Source of the DNA: Pararge aegeria
Lineage: Eukaryota > Arthropoda > Insecta > Lepidoptera > Nymphalidae
DNA: 64,000 nt
Assembly (NCBI RefSeq): GCF_905163445.1
Contig: NC_053183.1
Location: forward strand, 17,546,001 to 17,610,000
Direction of reading: 5' to 3'
The notes under the pieces are model-generated. The model had not been told where the DNA came from. It did no database searches and was given only the letters and a program-made list of their open reading frames with translations. Below, one piece after another: positions 30,670 through 42,400 of this stretch. Each line of letters starts with the position of its first letter. The stretch's first letter is position 1. The position numbers were made by a program, and so were the translations under genes.

Positions 30670-33600
30670 CTATTCCTTATGTTCAGAAGATTTACTTTCC
30701 ACTGCATCTTTCGATGGTGGAGGCATGATAGCTTGTTTGACAGATGTGGCCACAGACACTGTCATGTCAACAAACTCAGAGAAGTCTTTGGGGAAAGACA
30801 ACTCTGGGAATTTAACCTCCAGTTGTGGGTCGCCGGGTTTTACTAGTAAATTATAAAATAATAATAAATTAGGCCTGAGATCCTTCTAGGTAAATAATCA
30901 GTACAAGCACGCTCGTAATGCTATAGTCGTTTTCAAATATCGAAGCATTATCATTCTCTAAGATAAATTTCACCAAGAATGGATTCGTAAGTTTCTCCTT
31001 GAAATGTACCTTACGGACCAATATTACACTATACTCAGGCCGCGATTGCCCGAGAGTCACAGGTTCAAATACTGTCGGTTCCAAAAATTTTAAATTTATA
31101 TAAAAAAAAAAAATACTACACTACATTATTTAATTATTGGCTTTATTGAATAAGTATTGATTCTGTATTTATATTATGAAAAAAAAATACATAACAATAT
31201 TAACGCATCTTCTCACCTCCATAGCAGAAGTTGTAAGCAATATTAATGTACTGCCTTAAGAGTGTCCCATTGTCTTTCATGAGCTGCTTAGTTTCCTCTG
31301 GGAAGCATACATAGCCCATACCTGTTGTTCCTAAGCCGGCATAGAATATTCTCTGTAAGTTAAACATGTTGATGCTTAATTAGATGTACCTTGAACCCCA
31401 GAAACAGTTCTACTATAATGTGTCTTCTTATTTTTATTTAAACATCTTTATTGCGTAATAAAGGAGAAATTACAAATATAGTTAAACAAAAAATTAAAAG
31501 CAAAAGGCGACCTTATCACTAAAAGTGATCTCTGCCAGGTAACCTTACCGATAGTACACAACAAAACATGAGAGACGGGAAATCGCAATTAAAATAAACA
31601 ATACATAAATTTACACACTTAAGTACATACTACTAATAACTAATATAATAAATAATTAAAAGAGATAAATAAAATAAGATATAAATAAAATAAGATATAA
31701 ATAAATATATATATATATATATATATATTAACAAATATTTACATTTACTATAGATACATAAGTACACATATACGAACAACAAAATTATAATGACAAATAG
31801 TGATGTCTAACACGGCTTTTGAAAATAGCTAGGGATTTAGAGCGACGAATATCGTCAGGGAGTGCATTCCACAGCGTTGCAGCTTTTATTGTGAAGGATT
31901 CCGAGTAACTTTGCGACTTACATTTCATCATTCGGAGAATATTCTCCCTAGCAGAACGCTGAGATCCTTGAGACGGACACGGGCAAAGGAAATGAAAGCG
32001 TTGTTTAAGGTAGGGTGGTGTCCAAGGATGAAAAAGAGTAGAATACAGGATTGAAAGGACATGCAGATTACGCCGATGCCTAATAGGAAGCCACTTCAAT
32101 TTTTTGCGATACTCAGAGATGTGATCATATTTCCTAAGACCAAATATGAATCTTATGCATAAGTTTTGTAGTCGCTCCAGCTTATCCAGAAGGTCCTCAG
32201 TCAAGTCTAAATAACAGGCATCGGCATAATCTAAAATAGGAAGAAGAAGGGTATTGGCTAATAAAATCTTAGTCTTGATAGGCAAGAGATTTTTCCATCT
32301 TTTTAAGGACCCAAAGGCACTAAAAACTTTCTGGCTTACATGGGCTACTTGCGGCCTCCAAGATAAACTGCTGTCCATGAGAATGCCTAGGTTTTTCACA
32401 GTTTTGCTATAAGGCAGCAGAGACCCATCAAAAGTGACTTGCGGAATACCAGAAAAATTCACTTTCGCAATTTGCCTAGAATTACCCAAAATAATTGACT
32501 GAGACTTGCTGGCATTAACCAATAACCCATGAGATCTGCTCCAGTCACAGATAGCACTAAGGTCAGCGTTGAGTCTATTTACAGCCTCAGGAATATCAGA
32601 AACCAGAGCAGACACATATATTTGAAAATCATCCGCATAAAGATGATAAGGTAAAGAAAGGAGATCAGTCATGGTATTAATGAAAATGGAGAATAGAAGA
32701 GGAGATAGTACGCCACCCTGTGGAACACCAGCAAGGAGGCGGCAGTAAGAAGAGAATTTATCTTTGACTCTGATACATTGCGTACGATCATGTAAATAAG
32801 AATGGAACCATCTAACTACAGGTGAAGAAATATTAATGGAATCTAGTATGGCCAAGAGAATCTCAAAATCCACAGTGTTGAATGCATTGGAGAAATCAAG
32901 CAAAGCCAAAATGGTCACCTGCTTATTATCAATACCTAAACGAATATCGTCACAGACATTGGTTAAAGCCGTGACAGTGCTGTGCCCACGACGAAAGCCA
33001 GATTGAAAAGTGCTAAGGATATTATTTTTAGAAAGAAATAAAGATAATTGAGAATTAACAATACGTTCCAGGACTTAAATTCTTCTTTTCTTCTTTGACT
33101 TCTTCTTTTAAATATTAAATTTCTGATGATAGAATGAAATAAATCAGACTCGTTACACAAAGAATTTTTAGTTATTCCTTGTGAGTAAATACTCTATTAA
33201 TATCAAAGTACTTAAGAAGCGCAGAAATGCGATCGGAAATAGACCTATTAACTTTTCGTATGTTTATAAACGGACAGTGTCAAGTATCAGAACAATAAAA
33301 CAATTTTCTTTTTAACTTGTTGACTTGAAAAGAAAGAGGCTTAAAGTAAATATAACTATTGTATTTGTTTGTATTGTGGTGTTTCTTCTTACTGTGGTAT
33401 AACTTTTAATGTTACTAACTATTTATTGTTCATAAATTGTACTGTTTATTAATAACATTAAATAAGGTGAGAATCAGATGACATCTCAAATATGGAACAG
33501 CTAAATCTGTGTATAATGGCAGTTAAAATATAAAAAGTAGTTACCCTAATTAGTCCACCCCTCAGACCAAATATAAAGCCAGTAAGACCACCCATTGCCA

Positions 33601-35688
33601 CAGCTCCATACCTCATCTGTTTGTTCTCTTCTTCCCTTAAATATTGAACAATCCCTGTAATTTAAGATAGAGATTTTAGTTAATTTGTATATGAGAATCA
33701 AAGCTTATTATAACATCAGGAAATACAAATCAAAATTGAAGATTTTAATTAAATATTTATCCCATTTCTGATATTTTAGATCTAAAATTTATGGCTCAAA
33801 GTATTTGCTTATAATTGGTATAATAGTTGTGATAAATGCTTTATATGCGCTTACAAGTTCTACTTGCAATCAACAAGATTACAAGTAGTTGTTTAAGGAA
33901 AATCTAGATTTTTCTTATTAGATCTAGAGGAGTCATTACTATATTTTGTTTTCATAAATGAAATGCAATTAAATGTTATAAATAAAAATAAATATACTCT
34001 GACAATACACACATAGCAATCTAGTCCCAAAGTAAGCATAGCTAGTGTTATGGATACTAAGAGGACTGATAAATATTTTTATGAATAATATAAATAAATA
34101 CTTATAATATACAGATAGCACCCAGACACTGGAAAACATTCATCAAATCGAACCCACAGCCTTGGACTCAGAAAGCAGGATCGCTGCCCACTGCGCCAAT
34201 CGGCCGTCACTTATAATAACTTAACAAATTTCATGAAATTCGAGTGATCAAATTCGCAAAAAACGGACTGTACAGACATGTTTTTTAATTTTTTTTATTG
34301 GTTTTTTTTTTCTTTGAAAAGTTGACGAGATGACGTTCTTTTCATCTAGTAAACTATAAAAATTGCATTTCAATTTTATAAATGAGGTTTTGATTTCTAC
34401 ACTAACAGATTCTTAATACAGATTCTTAATAGGAAAAATTGATCCTAGGCTACAAAAAGGTACTTGGTGTTGCATTCTTGCTTTCACCTTCTGGCTTGTT
34501 ATTTTAAAGTACTCCAGTCATACAAAGAAGAGTTGTTGGTCAGCTAGAAAAAAAGAAGTGCAGGGGCTAAAATGAATAAGCAATACTGACATTCACTTCT
34601 ATCCTGCAGTTCAGAGTACTGGTCCTTAATAGTACTTGTAGCAGATTCGGTATGAGCCACAGCAGTCTGCACCTGCTCCCTCACAGCTCTCACAGGTGCT
34701 AAGAGCGCAGATCTCACATAGCTAGTTTTATTGTCTTTCGCTTGTGCCTCCAAATACCTGAAAAAAAAATTATTTAAATATATCTTCATTGAAGTCGGCT
34801 TAAATTTGTACATGGTAGTCAGATGATTGCATTGAGCAATATCTACATTTATGAACTTGAAACTAAAGCTAAGAAGATTCAAAACACCCTATCTAAGAAG
34901 TAGAAGAATAAATATGTACATTATTTTTTTTTTTATCTAAGACTTTGCACATAAAGATATTTTTACATACATAACAATTCCATAAACTGGTCAAAAACAC
35001 TATCGCCACAGCTTATAATAGCATACAAATATATTGAAATAAGGGGATTGTAAATATAATAATAATAAAATCTTCATTCAATATTATAAAACTTTTAAGT
35101 TAAAATTTAAGTTAAAAGTTGGTAACTGGATGGATGTATGACTTAAGAGGTTCAAATTAGGTATATTTCCTTTTAGCTTGGGAGATCAAGTTGTGCTATT
35201 GGTTGTAATCACTAACACAGTCTTGCCAATAATTATTGATTTGAGTTGCACTATCACAGAATTTAGAAGAGGTATAGTGCTACAATGTCTCTGGTCACAA
35301 GGTAAATGCCAAAATAAACCAGGCAGATATACATATAAGCTATATAGGTCTATCTATCCTTACTCTGTTGCACTATGTTACCTAAATTTGATCAGTATTG
35401 TGAGCTCTTCCCTCTCTCCTATGACACAAGAGACCTGTGCCAGCGGTAGGTCTTTAATCAGGCTGATGAAAATGACGATGATAGAAGTCTTGGAAAGAAT
35501 TAAAACTTATGTCAACGTCTAAAAACATACTCGGCATAATCGGCATGAGGGGCTTCATATATCGGTAATTCGGAAGGTTTCATAGGTGGAGGTCGCACCG
35601 GCTCTTTGGATTCCTGAACTGGGGTTGCAGCGTTGATGGTAGGCACTAAGGCCACCAGGCCGGATCCAAAAACTATTTTACGAAGCAT
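30670..35688 (-). CDS. MICOS complex subunit MIC26/MIC27 (apolipoprotein O family)
   Basis: Coding exons on the minus strand are 35688-35531, 34757-34591, 33654-33545, 31352-31217 and 30842-30670. They make 744 nt, 247 residues and TAG, in frame throughout. Exon 2's donor (GTCAGT at 34590) was chosen because it gives the needed phase; two nearby alternatives exist. The N-terminus MLRKIVFGSGLVALVP is hydrophobic and basic, followed by a proline-rich stretch (RPPPMKPSELPIYEAP). Residues about 120-165 hold two glycine-rich membrane segments (AVAMGGLTGFIFGLRGG and RIFYAGLGTTGMGYVCFP), the signature of apolipoprotein O-like MICOS subunits. These bind cardiolipin and shape cristae junctions in the mitochondrial inner membrane. 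A TTACAG acceptor directly abuts the ATG, so a non-coding first exon ending at 35788 is likely. The family does not let me separate MIC26 from MIC27. Confidence 0.88.
31430..33080 (-). mobile_element. 5'-truncated CR1-type LINE with reverse transcriptase ORF
   Basis: The open frame reads from about 33079 down to 31785 on the minus strand. It begins in the reverse transcriptase fingers (FQSGFRRGHSTVTAL) and continues through DFSNAFNTVDFEILL, GVPQGGVLSPLLFSIFIN and the catalytic HLYADDFQIYV. It then runs through LGILMDSSLSWRPQV and the C-terminal LERLQNLCIRFIFGLRKYDH to RRSKSLAIFKSRVRHHYLSL. No stop interrupts it, so the insertion is fairly recent. The endonuclease domain and N-terminus are missing. 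The 3' UTR ('ggcgaccttatcac' complement) extends to about 31430. The element lies in the MIC26/27 intron in the same orientation as the gene. The clade (CR1, Zenon-like) is by resemblance. Confidence 0.85.
31700..31730. repeat. (AT)n microsatellite
   Basis: An uninterrupted AT dinucleotide run lies in the LINE 3' UTR, after two ATAAATAAAATAAG-like repeats. Confidence 0.8.
33983..34207 (-). mobile_element. Metulj-like SINE, inverse copy
   Basis: 'aaagtaagcatagctagtg', 'cacccagacactggaaaac' and the head complement 'cactgcgccaatcggccgtc' at 34189-34207. The 'gttcatcacacaaac' segment is deleted. It lies in intron 2 of the MIC26/27 gene. Confidence 0.75.
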
Positions 35689-35788
35689 CTGTAATTTGAA
35701 AACACGACAAGATTGATTAGCAAGCAGTACGTTTAAATTTTTACAAAAATGGTTATGAAAGGAAGGCAATTATAATGTTATAAATACC

Positions 35789-36461
35789 TGTAGCGGGATG
35801 TTAAAGCGGATAGATTAAAAAAAATATATTATAGTTTTTACATTTATTTTTCGTTTTTTCGTAAAGATGAAGAATAATCGTAATCAGCTGGTTATTGACA
35901 AGCACTTGACAGTTGTGTTAGTGACATTACGTAATTTAATCCGGATACACAAGTTTTTGTTTATTTATTAAGATAAATTAATTGAAGGCTATTTTCATTT
36001 ATATAAATTGATGTTTCATGGGTTATATTTATTTAAAATAAATAAGAAATTTTATTTTATTTTTGAGTTTTATGAAAAAGCAATTAAAAATTATTATTTT
36101 AATGCTGGTCATACCAATGTCATTGTCAGATTTAAATCGAACTGTGTCGTCCCACGATCTGTCAAGTGTCAAAAATAAAACCCATTTTGGTCTTTCGAGC
36201 CATTTTCTGTGCTCATTTATAATCTCGTCTTTGTCTGTCCAGCGTCCACTCAGTGAAATTGTGATTAGTGATTCTAGTGGTGCTCAATTTAAAAGCGGGC
36301 TTATCATCAGCGCTAAAATTAGAAGGGATAAGTGCACAGTTTTCTTTAAAATGATCTAAATGAGATTAATTTCATGGTACTCTCATAGTGAATGAGCTGG
36401 TGCGAAAAACTCTGTGTTTTCGATAAATGGTAATTGTTTAGAGCATCTTGCGTAGTTTAAA
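35789..36461. promoter_or_regulatory. Putative shared MIC26/27 and PKI promoter region
   Basis: The non-coding MIC26/27 exon ends at 35788 (its CAG followed by GTATTT on the minus strand), and the upstream PKI exon begins its ORF at 36462. The two genes diverge. A TCAGT arthropod-type initiator occurs at 36250-36254 in GTCCACTCAGTGAAATTGTG. No TATA box is evident. The exact start sites are inferred, not seen. Confidence 0.35.
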
Positions 36462-39400
36462 ATGACCGGAGTGCGTGTCGGGCGAGTGCCCAAGCGCAGG
36501 AGAGGAGCTCGGGTGAAGAGTCGGTCAGGTAAAGCAAGCCCGCATGCTGGCGCTTCGCCCCGCTGTTTTCTGACTGCGGATCTGATTTTTGCTTGAAATG
36601 CGTAAAAGATTTAGACAAGCGCTTGTATGAGATATCATTAATGTGTTTTGATGGGCGTACCCAGCTTCTGGTCTAGGGGGCAAGTGAGATTTTTTAGGTC
36701 AGATCGTCGGCGGCTATTTTGTGATTTTTTTTTAGATGGCCCTCTTTAATAGATACTGGGTCCAAAACTTTATATTTTGTTCATTTATAGCTGTCTATAG
36801 TTCATCCATATTCTGCCACTTTTCCAGGGGGGGTAGCTGCCCTCCCCTGCCCCTGTCTGGGTATGCCCATGTGTGTTTTGTTTTTCTGTTATTTGCTGCC
36901 AATCAACCAATAAGTCTCAGTCCAGTTTACATGCTATAAAAGAAATGTTAACTTTTTCATTTGTTCAATCAATTAGTTAGTTTTAGTCTTATAGTTCACA
37001 TTACCATTAAGTTTTATTTTAATTACAATTGAAAACTACCAAACATGTGTAAAAAAAAAAATTAACATCAGTTCAGGGTTGTTCAGTTCATCTGGCAAGG
37101 CAAGCCCAGCCACTGGCCACTTAGGACATGGATTTATAAAAAAATTGTTTCCATGTTTAAGAGCTCACTAGAATTTCCAAAATATCTCGCCAAGGTAAAC
37201 ATACTTTAATTGTTTATTGTTGTTTTGGATTAACATAATTATAATGTTGGGAATGCAGAACAATACTATTTTAATGCTCCAACACAAACAGAATCAGCCG
37301 TGTAAAGCATTCTCTAAGAGCTGTATAAGAAATTGCTTGACAATCATTTTTAAGTATATAAACAATTTCACAATAATTTTATTACTCTTAACATAAGTAT
37401 ACAGTATTACAGCTATTTACACAACTTACCTTTTTATTTAAAATAACAAATATTTCAAATTTAGGTTTGCCGGAAAGATGCTAACTTTAATCTTTTATTT
37501 CTACCATTCAATTCTTGGTGTAATGGTGTGTTGTATTGTTGAAAGAACTGGATAAAATTTACTCTACATAAAGTATATCAAGTAGTCTTGTGGGATGGAG
37601 TAGACATGCTTAAATGTATCAGCTTTCAGCTGAAAATAAATATCCAATGTTTAACTTGACTCAAAAAATACCTAGCAGGTTTTTATTCTTTTGTAGGTTA
37701 ATTTCTAGCCTACAACACCACAGTAGAGTTATTAGTTAATACATAATATTTTATTAGTTTACACCTCTAATTATAAATAATATATTCACTCAAAAGTTCA
37801 AGTATGAACTAAACACTTACTTTGTAAAGTAGGGTACTAGCTGATAGAAGAGTTCCCTTCATCCCCTTTACAATATAAAGGGATGAATAAGCAAAGGACA
37901 TAAAATAGAATATGGGAGGCAGGGCCTTGTTTAAATTATAAAGCATGCAGTTAAGAAAAATTGGAGTTGAAATAATATTGTGTTGCAATTATTTATAATT
38001 ACACAATGATTTTAGATATGGGCAAAATTTAAATAACTTTGGTTAAAATAAAATATTTGACATTAATTATAGTCTAAACAAGAAATAGATCAGATATATC
38101 TGTAAAGGTCACTTATTTCTGTAACATTTAGAATGAACTGAGTTTTACTTCTTGTATGAAAAAAGGATCACAATAGATTTAAATGTCAAGGCCTTAATCC
38201 AATCATAGGATAGTTTTAAAAAATTGAGGTAGAATAAAATAATTCTACAAGTCAAACTTGTATTTACTGAGGCTAATATGTTCAAACAAAAAACCATATA
38301 AATTATTCAGCCATATAATTTTACCAAAGATTCATTTCAGTAGTAAAAACTTTGAGATCTTTTTTTGAGAATTTTAGTATAATAAATAAATATACTACAA
38401 CAATACACACACCTGTGTTATGGGTATTAAGAACTGATTAATATTTGTATGAATTATATACAGATTAACACCCAGACAATGAAAAATTTTCTAGTTGTGG
38501 GCGTCGAACCCACAGCTTTGGACTCAGAAAGCCTGGTTGCTGTCCACTGCGCCAATCGGCCGTCGGCTACACAGTTATTATTAAATAGGAAAACCCTTTT
38601 ATCAGTAACTTTCACTTTGATATTGTATTGCTTTATGATACTATCAGCCATTGAGCTGTTAATTGCCTTACGCTATGCAAATAACAAATTATCATTTATA
38701 TCTAGATTGTATAATAAGGATTTAGAATTGGCCCTGAAGGGATAACATATTGGAGCATATTTATACTTTAATGTTTTGATTTGATATATGTTATCAATTA
38801 GGTACTTCAAACTACCATCAGAGCCGCTAGTGTGGATTTAAAAGGCTAACTATAAGAGTTATTAACTCGCTGACAGTTATGTTACGTTGTCAATTTTTTT
38901 CATTTATTCTTCTTTACTTAGCTTATTAAAATTAGCCTAGAGTTTTTTTTCTGTGGTAATATATATATGTACCTACTAGCAAATTGTTATAGTGCTTAAA
39001 GACTAACTAACCACAGAGATTGTTATTTAGTTTGATATCTTTAGTAATTACTACAAATAACTGATAGATGTCTGAGCTAGAAGTAATTAATTAATATCCA
39101 AAAATCTATTAGTCTATAGAATATTCCATAAATAGTGGTTGGCAGCAAATAAAATCCAAAACATTTTCTGTATAATACAAGCTTTCTCTTAAATTAATGT
39201 AGCAGTGAAATTGGTTTTTATACTAACAATGATGATGACTTGATGCAGGAATTTAAGGTGCATGATGACAGTAGAGTGATGATCACATAACCCTCAACAG
39301 TCCATGGTTATACGACGGAGATCTTTGGAATGAAATGGTACAGAACCATACTATACTTATATTATTCATCATCTGTATTTGGATGTAGTTATGCAAAGTA

Positions 39401-42400
39401 GAGTAAACTCATTGATTTTATCAGAACTGAGAAAAGTGCTTTTCTTTCACACATGATACATAAAACGGACAGTACTAATTTGTATCTCATAAAATCTATA
39501 CAGTGTATACTTTGAGCCATGTGTCAGGGCCATTTAAGACATTTTTAACCTGCGTGTTCTCCTTGTATGCCTGCAGAAGTGTTCATGCACATGTGTGGAC
39601 TGAAAACTTTGTGATACAAGACATACCTAATAATATATTTTGCTAAATAGTTGTGGTCCAGTCACATCCCTGGCATTGTGTTTTGTTCGTAATTTTACAT
39701 GGCTTAGTTTCCTTTGCATATCTTCATCTATTTATAGATTCATTTCCTTATTAAACTAAGACTAAATGTACATTTTTTATTATTATATTTTTATTAATTA
39801 AATACTTATGCTAATATTCTTAGGCTATCTTTTTATTACTAACTTACAAAAATATATATAATGTCATGTACATTTAATTTTGGTACTATTCATAATTTAG
39901 TTAGATCATAAATGCGAGACATTGGAATGATTTTCGTATTGTATTGCATTTTTATCATCATCTGGGCCTAATTAATTCTTGGTTTGATATTTAAAAAAGC
40001 TATTATCTAAATCTACTATCACTGACTATGGGCATTTAGAAATAGAAAATATTTTAAGTTAATAATTTATTATTAAGTTATGAAATAAAACTTATAAACA
40101 CGTTGTAGAGGTCTTATAAACACGTGGTGCTTCGCTGAAGACAGGTCAACACCGACGCCGTTGACGGCACTCGTCAATCCTTGGTCTTAGTTACTACTGT
40201 GTACCCACAGTCATATCATTTCATCAATCGATTTCAAATATGTTAATCATAAGTTTGTTTCTTCTTCTCTATTCTACCGCATAACAGTATTTTACGGAAA
40301 ATGAGGTGACATTCCTAGTCATCCCAAAGATCGCGCGAAGCTATTTTTATCCACGTTTTAGAGTGCCAAGTGTGTGATTTTGCTTTCTACGTTTACTTAC
40401 TCGTTCGCGTGAAAGTTAACTACGATTTACGATTATCGAAAGAGCGCCATCTAGTTAAAACACTGGGAAACAGGCTTGTCAGGAAGGTAGGTAGAAAATC
40501 CAACACTTGGCTCTATGTCGTGAACAGTAACCTACATATATTTTATGTACCTTTAAAGCTAGATTGAATAGGGCATATTCTGTATTGTATGTTCTTCACC
40601 CCAACTTAGAAGACGTCATCATTTCTTTGTGTAAGATGTTTTCGCAGTTAGGCTCAAGCCTTATATTAGATATTTGAAATGTGTTAATTATGTTGGCGAA
40701 GCTACCGTAGATACAGAAGTATTGAAGATTGATGTTACCATACGTTTGGCAAAGCATAGATTGCTCGTAAATGGTATAAAGATGGAATTTCACTCTAACA
40801 ACAAAGTTACTCAATGTTACAGTTTCTCGAATAAAAGTAAAACACAATTAGAAATTGTATGTACAAATTTGAAATTAAATTTTTATACTTTCAGCCATAT
40901 TCCATTCGTTATTTAAAATCAAGTGTGCGCGTTAAAATCTTATTAGATTAAGTTCTCAGGTATAATCGGTTATATTAAATTCTTCCGTCATGGAGTGCAT
41001 GAACGTGTAAAATAAGTTGAAAATGGAATTTCCTGCATAAATTTGAAAGGAGAAACTGCTTTCAGTTCTATTATTAGCAGTTGCTAACAATTCTTATAAG
41101 TACTAGTATTTCTTATATGTAGGTGAATTGTCGTGGCGATACAAAAAGTTGCGTCAATTGTTCATTGTCGTGCCAGGGGCTATTATCTAAAACCCTTTAC
41201 AGACGTCACCAACTTACGTTCCAACTGACTGATAGCAATAATTTAGCTCTTTTTATGATCTGCTTTCCCGTCTAATCTAATAAGCTTAAGAATAAGAATG
41301 AAAATTTTCCCAATAGAGACCAGTTGAATCCACTGTCCTCTTATTTACATGATAGTATGTAAACCATACAAATAGTAATATTATAACAACTATGTGCTGA
41401 AATTTAAATCAGTCTACAGAAGAGAAGAAGTGTACAGTTAACAGAGCCATCCTCATCACGCTAAGAAACGAATAGCGTGAATATATTAAATTGATTATTA
41501 ATTTTGGGCATATAACCAATTGAATACAAGGTTTGTCTACCCAAGGAGTTTTTTTCGAATGTTGATTAATCTCTAATTGCCGACGATTTGTCCTTGCGTT
41601 CGATTGCGCCTTTTTGGTATTACTTTAAATTACAACTACTAGTTGCTGCCATTAATACCTCACTAACGACTAAGATGTCAATCCCACTTGCGGTGCTAAG
41701 TTCGGGCTTAAGCAACAGAAGTAAGTTGGGTACGTCTGTAGGTTTAAGTAGTAGGAGAGGCTTTGAGTCGTGAAAGGAAAATCGGTGGCATTCTGAAACA
41801 GCGGCCCATTAGCATAACAATCACGCCTTACTCGAACAATTATTACGCTTACCTAACCGTCAACGTGCCAAATGCCAACTCACCTTTCTATTTTCAAATT
41901 TCAATAAAAAATGTTGATCAATTGCGTGGAGGACTCGGGCAACGTGTGTGTAGTAAAATTAATTAGGACTGACTACTGAAAAAGTACCCTGGTTCTTTAT
42001 TTTGGTGTATTACGATTTACAACCTCTACTCTAAATGCATTACAAAGAAGAAGAAGAAGAAACACTTTATTGCACGTTTAACATACAGGCAAAGAAACAG
42101 TAAGTAGTATACGGTACACAATGTAGACATGCAAAGGCGGCCTTATTGCTGCAAGCAATCTCTTACAGACAACCTTTGTAGATAGGACTTACAGCAAGAG
42201 AACGGGATAGAGCCAAGTGATAGATATACATAAATACCAAAATGTAAAGATACAAATACATATATAATTTAAATAAATATACGTAATATATAAATATACA
42301 TAATATATATAAATATATAACGAACATAATATATATAAGTAGATTTTAACAAACAATTTAAAAGAAAGAATATAAAGAATCTACTTTAAATTCCATCACT

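Noticed and set aside
36063..36359. 98-codon frame in the putative shared promoter
   Set aside because: Low-complexity translation without homology, in a region more likely to be 5' UTR or promoter.
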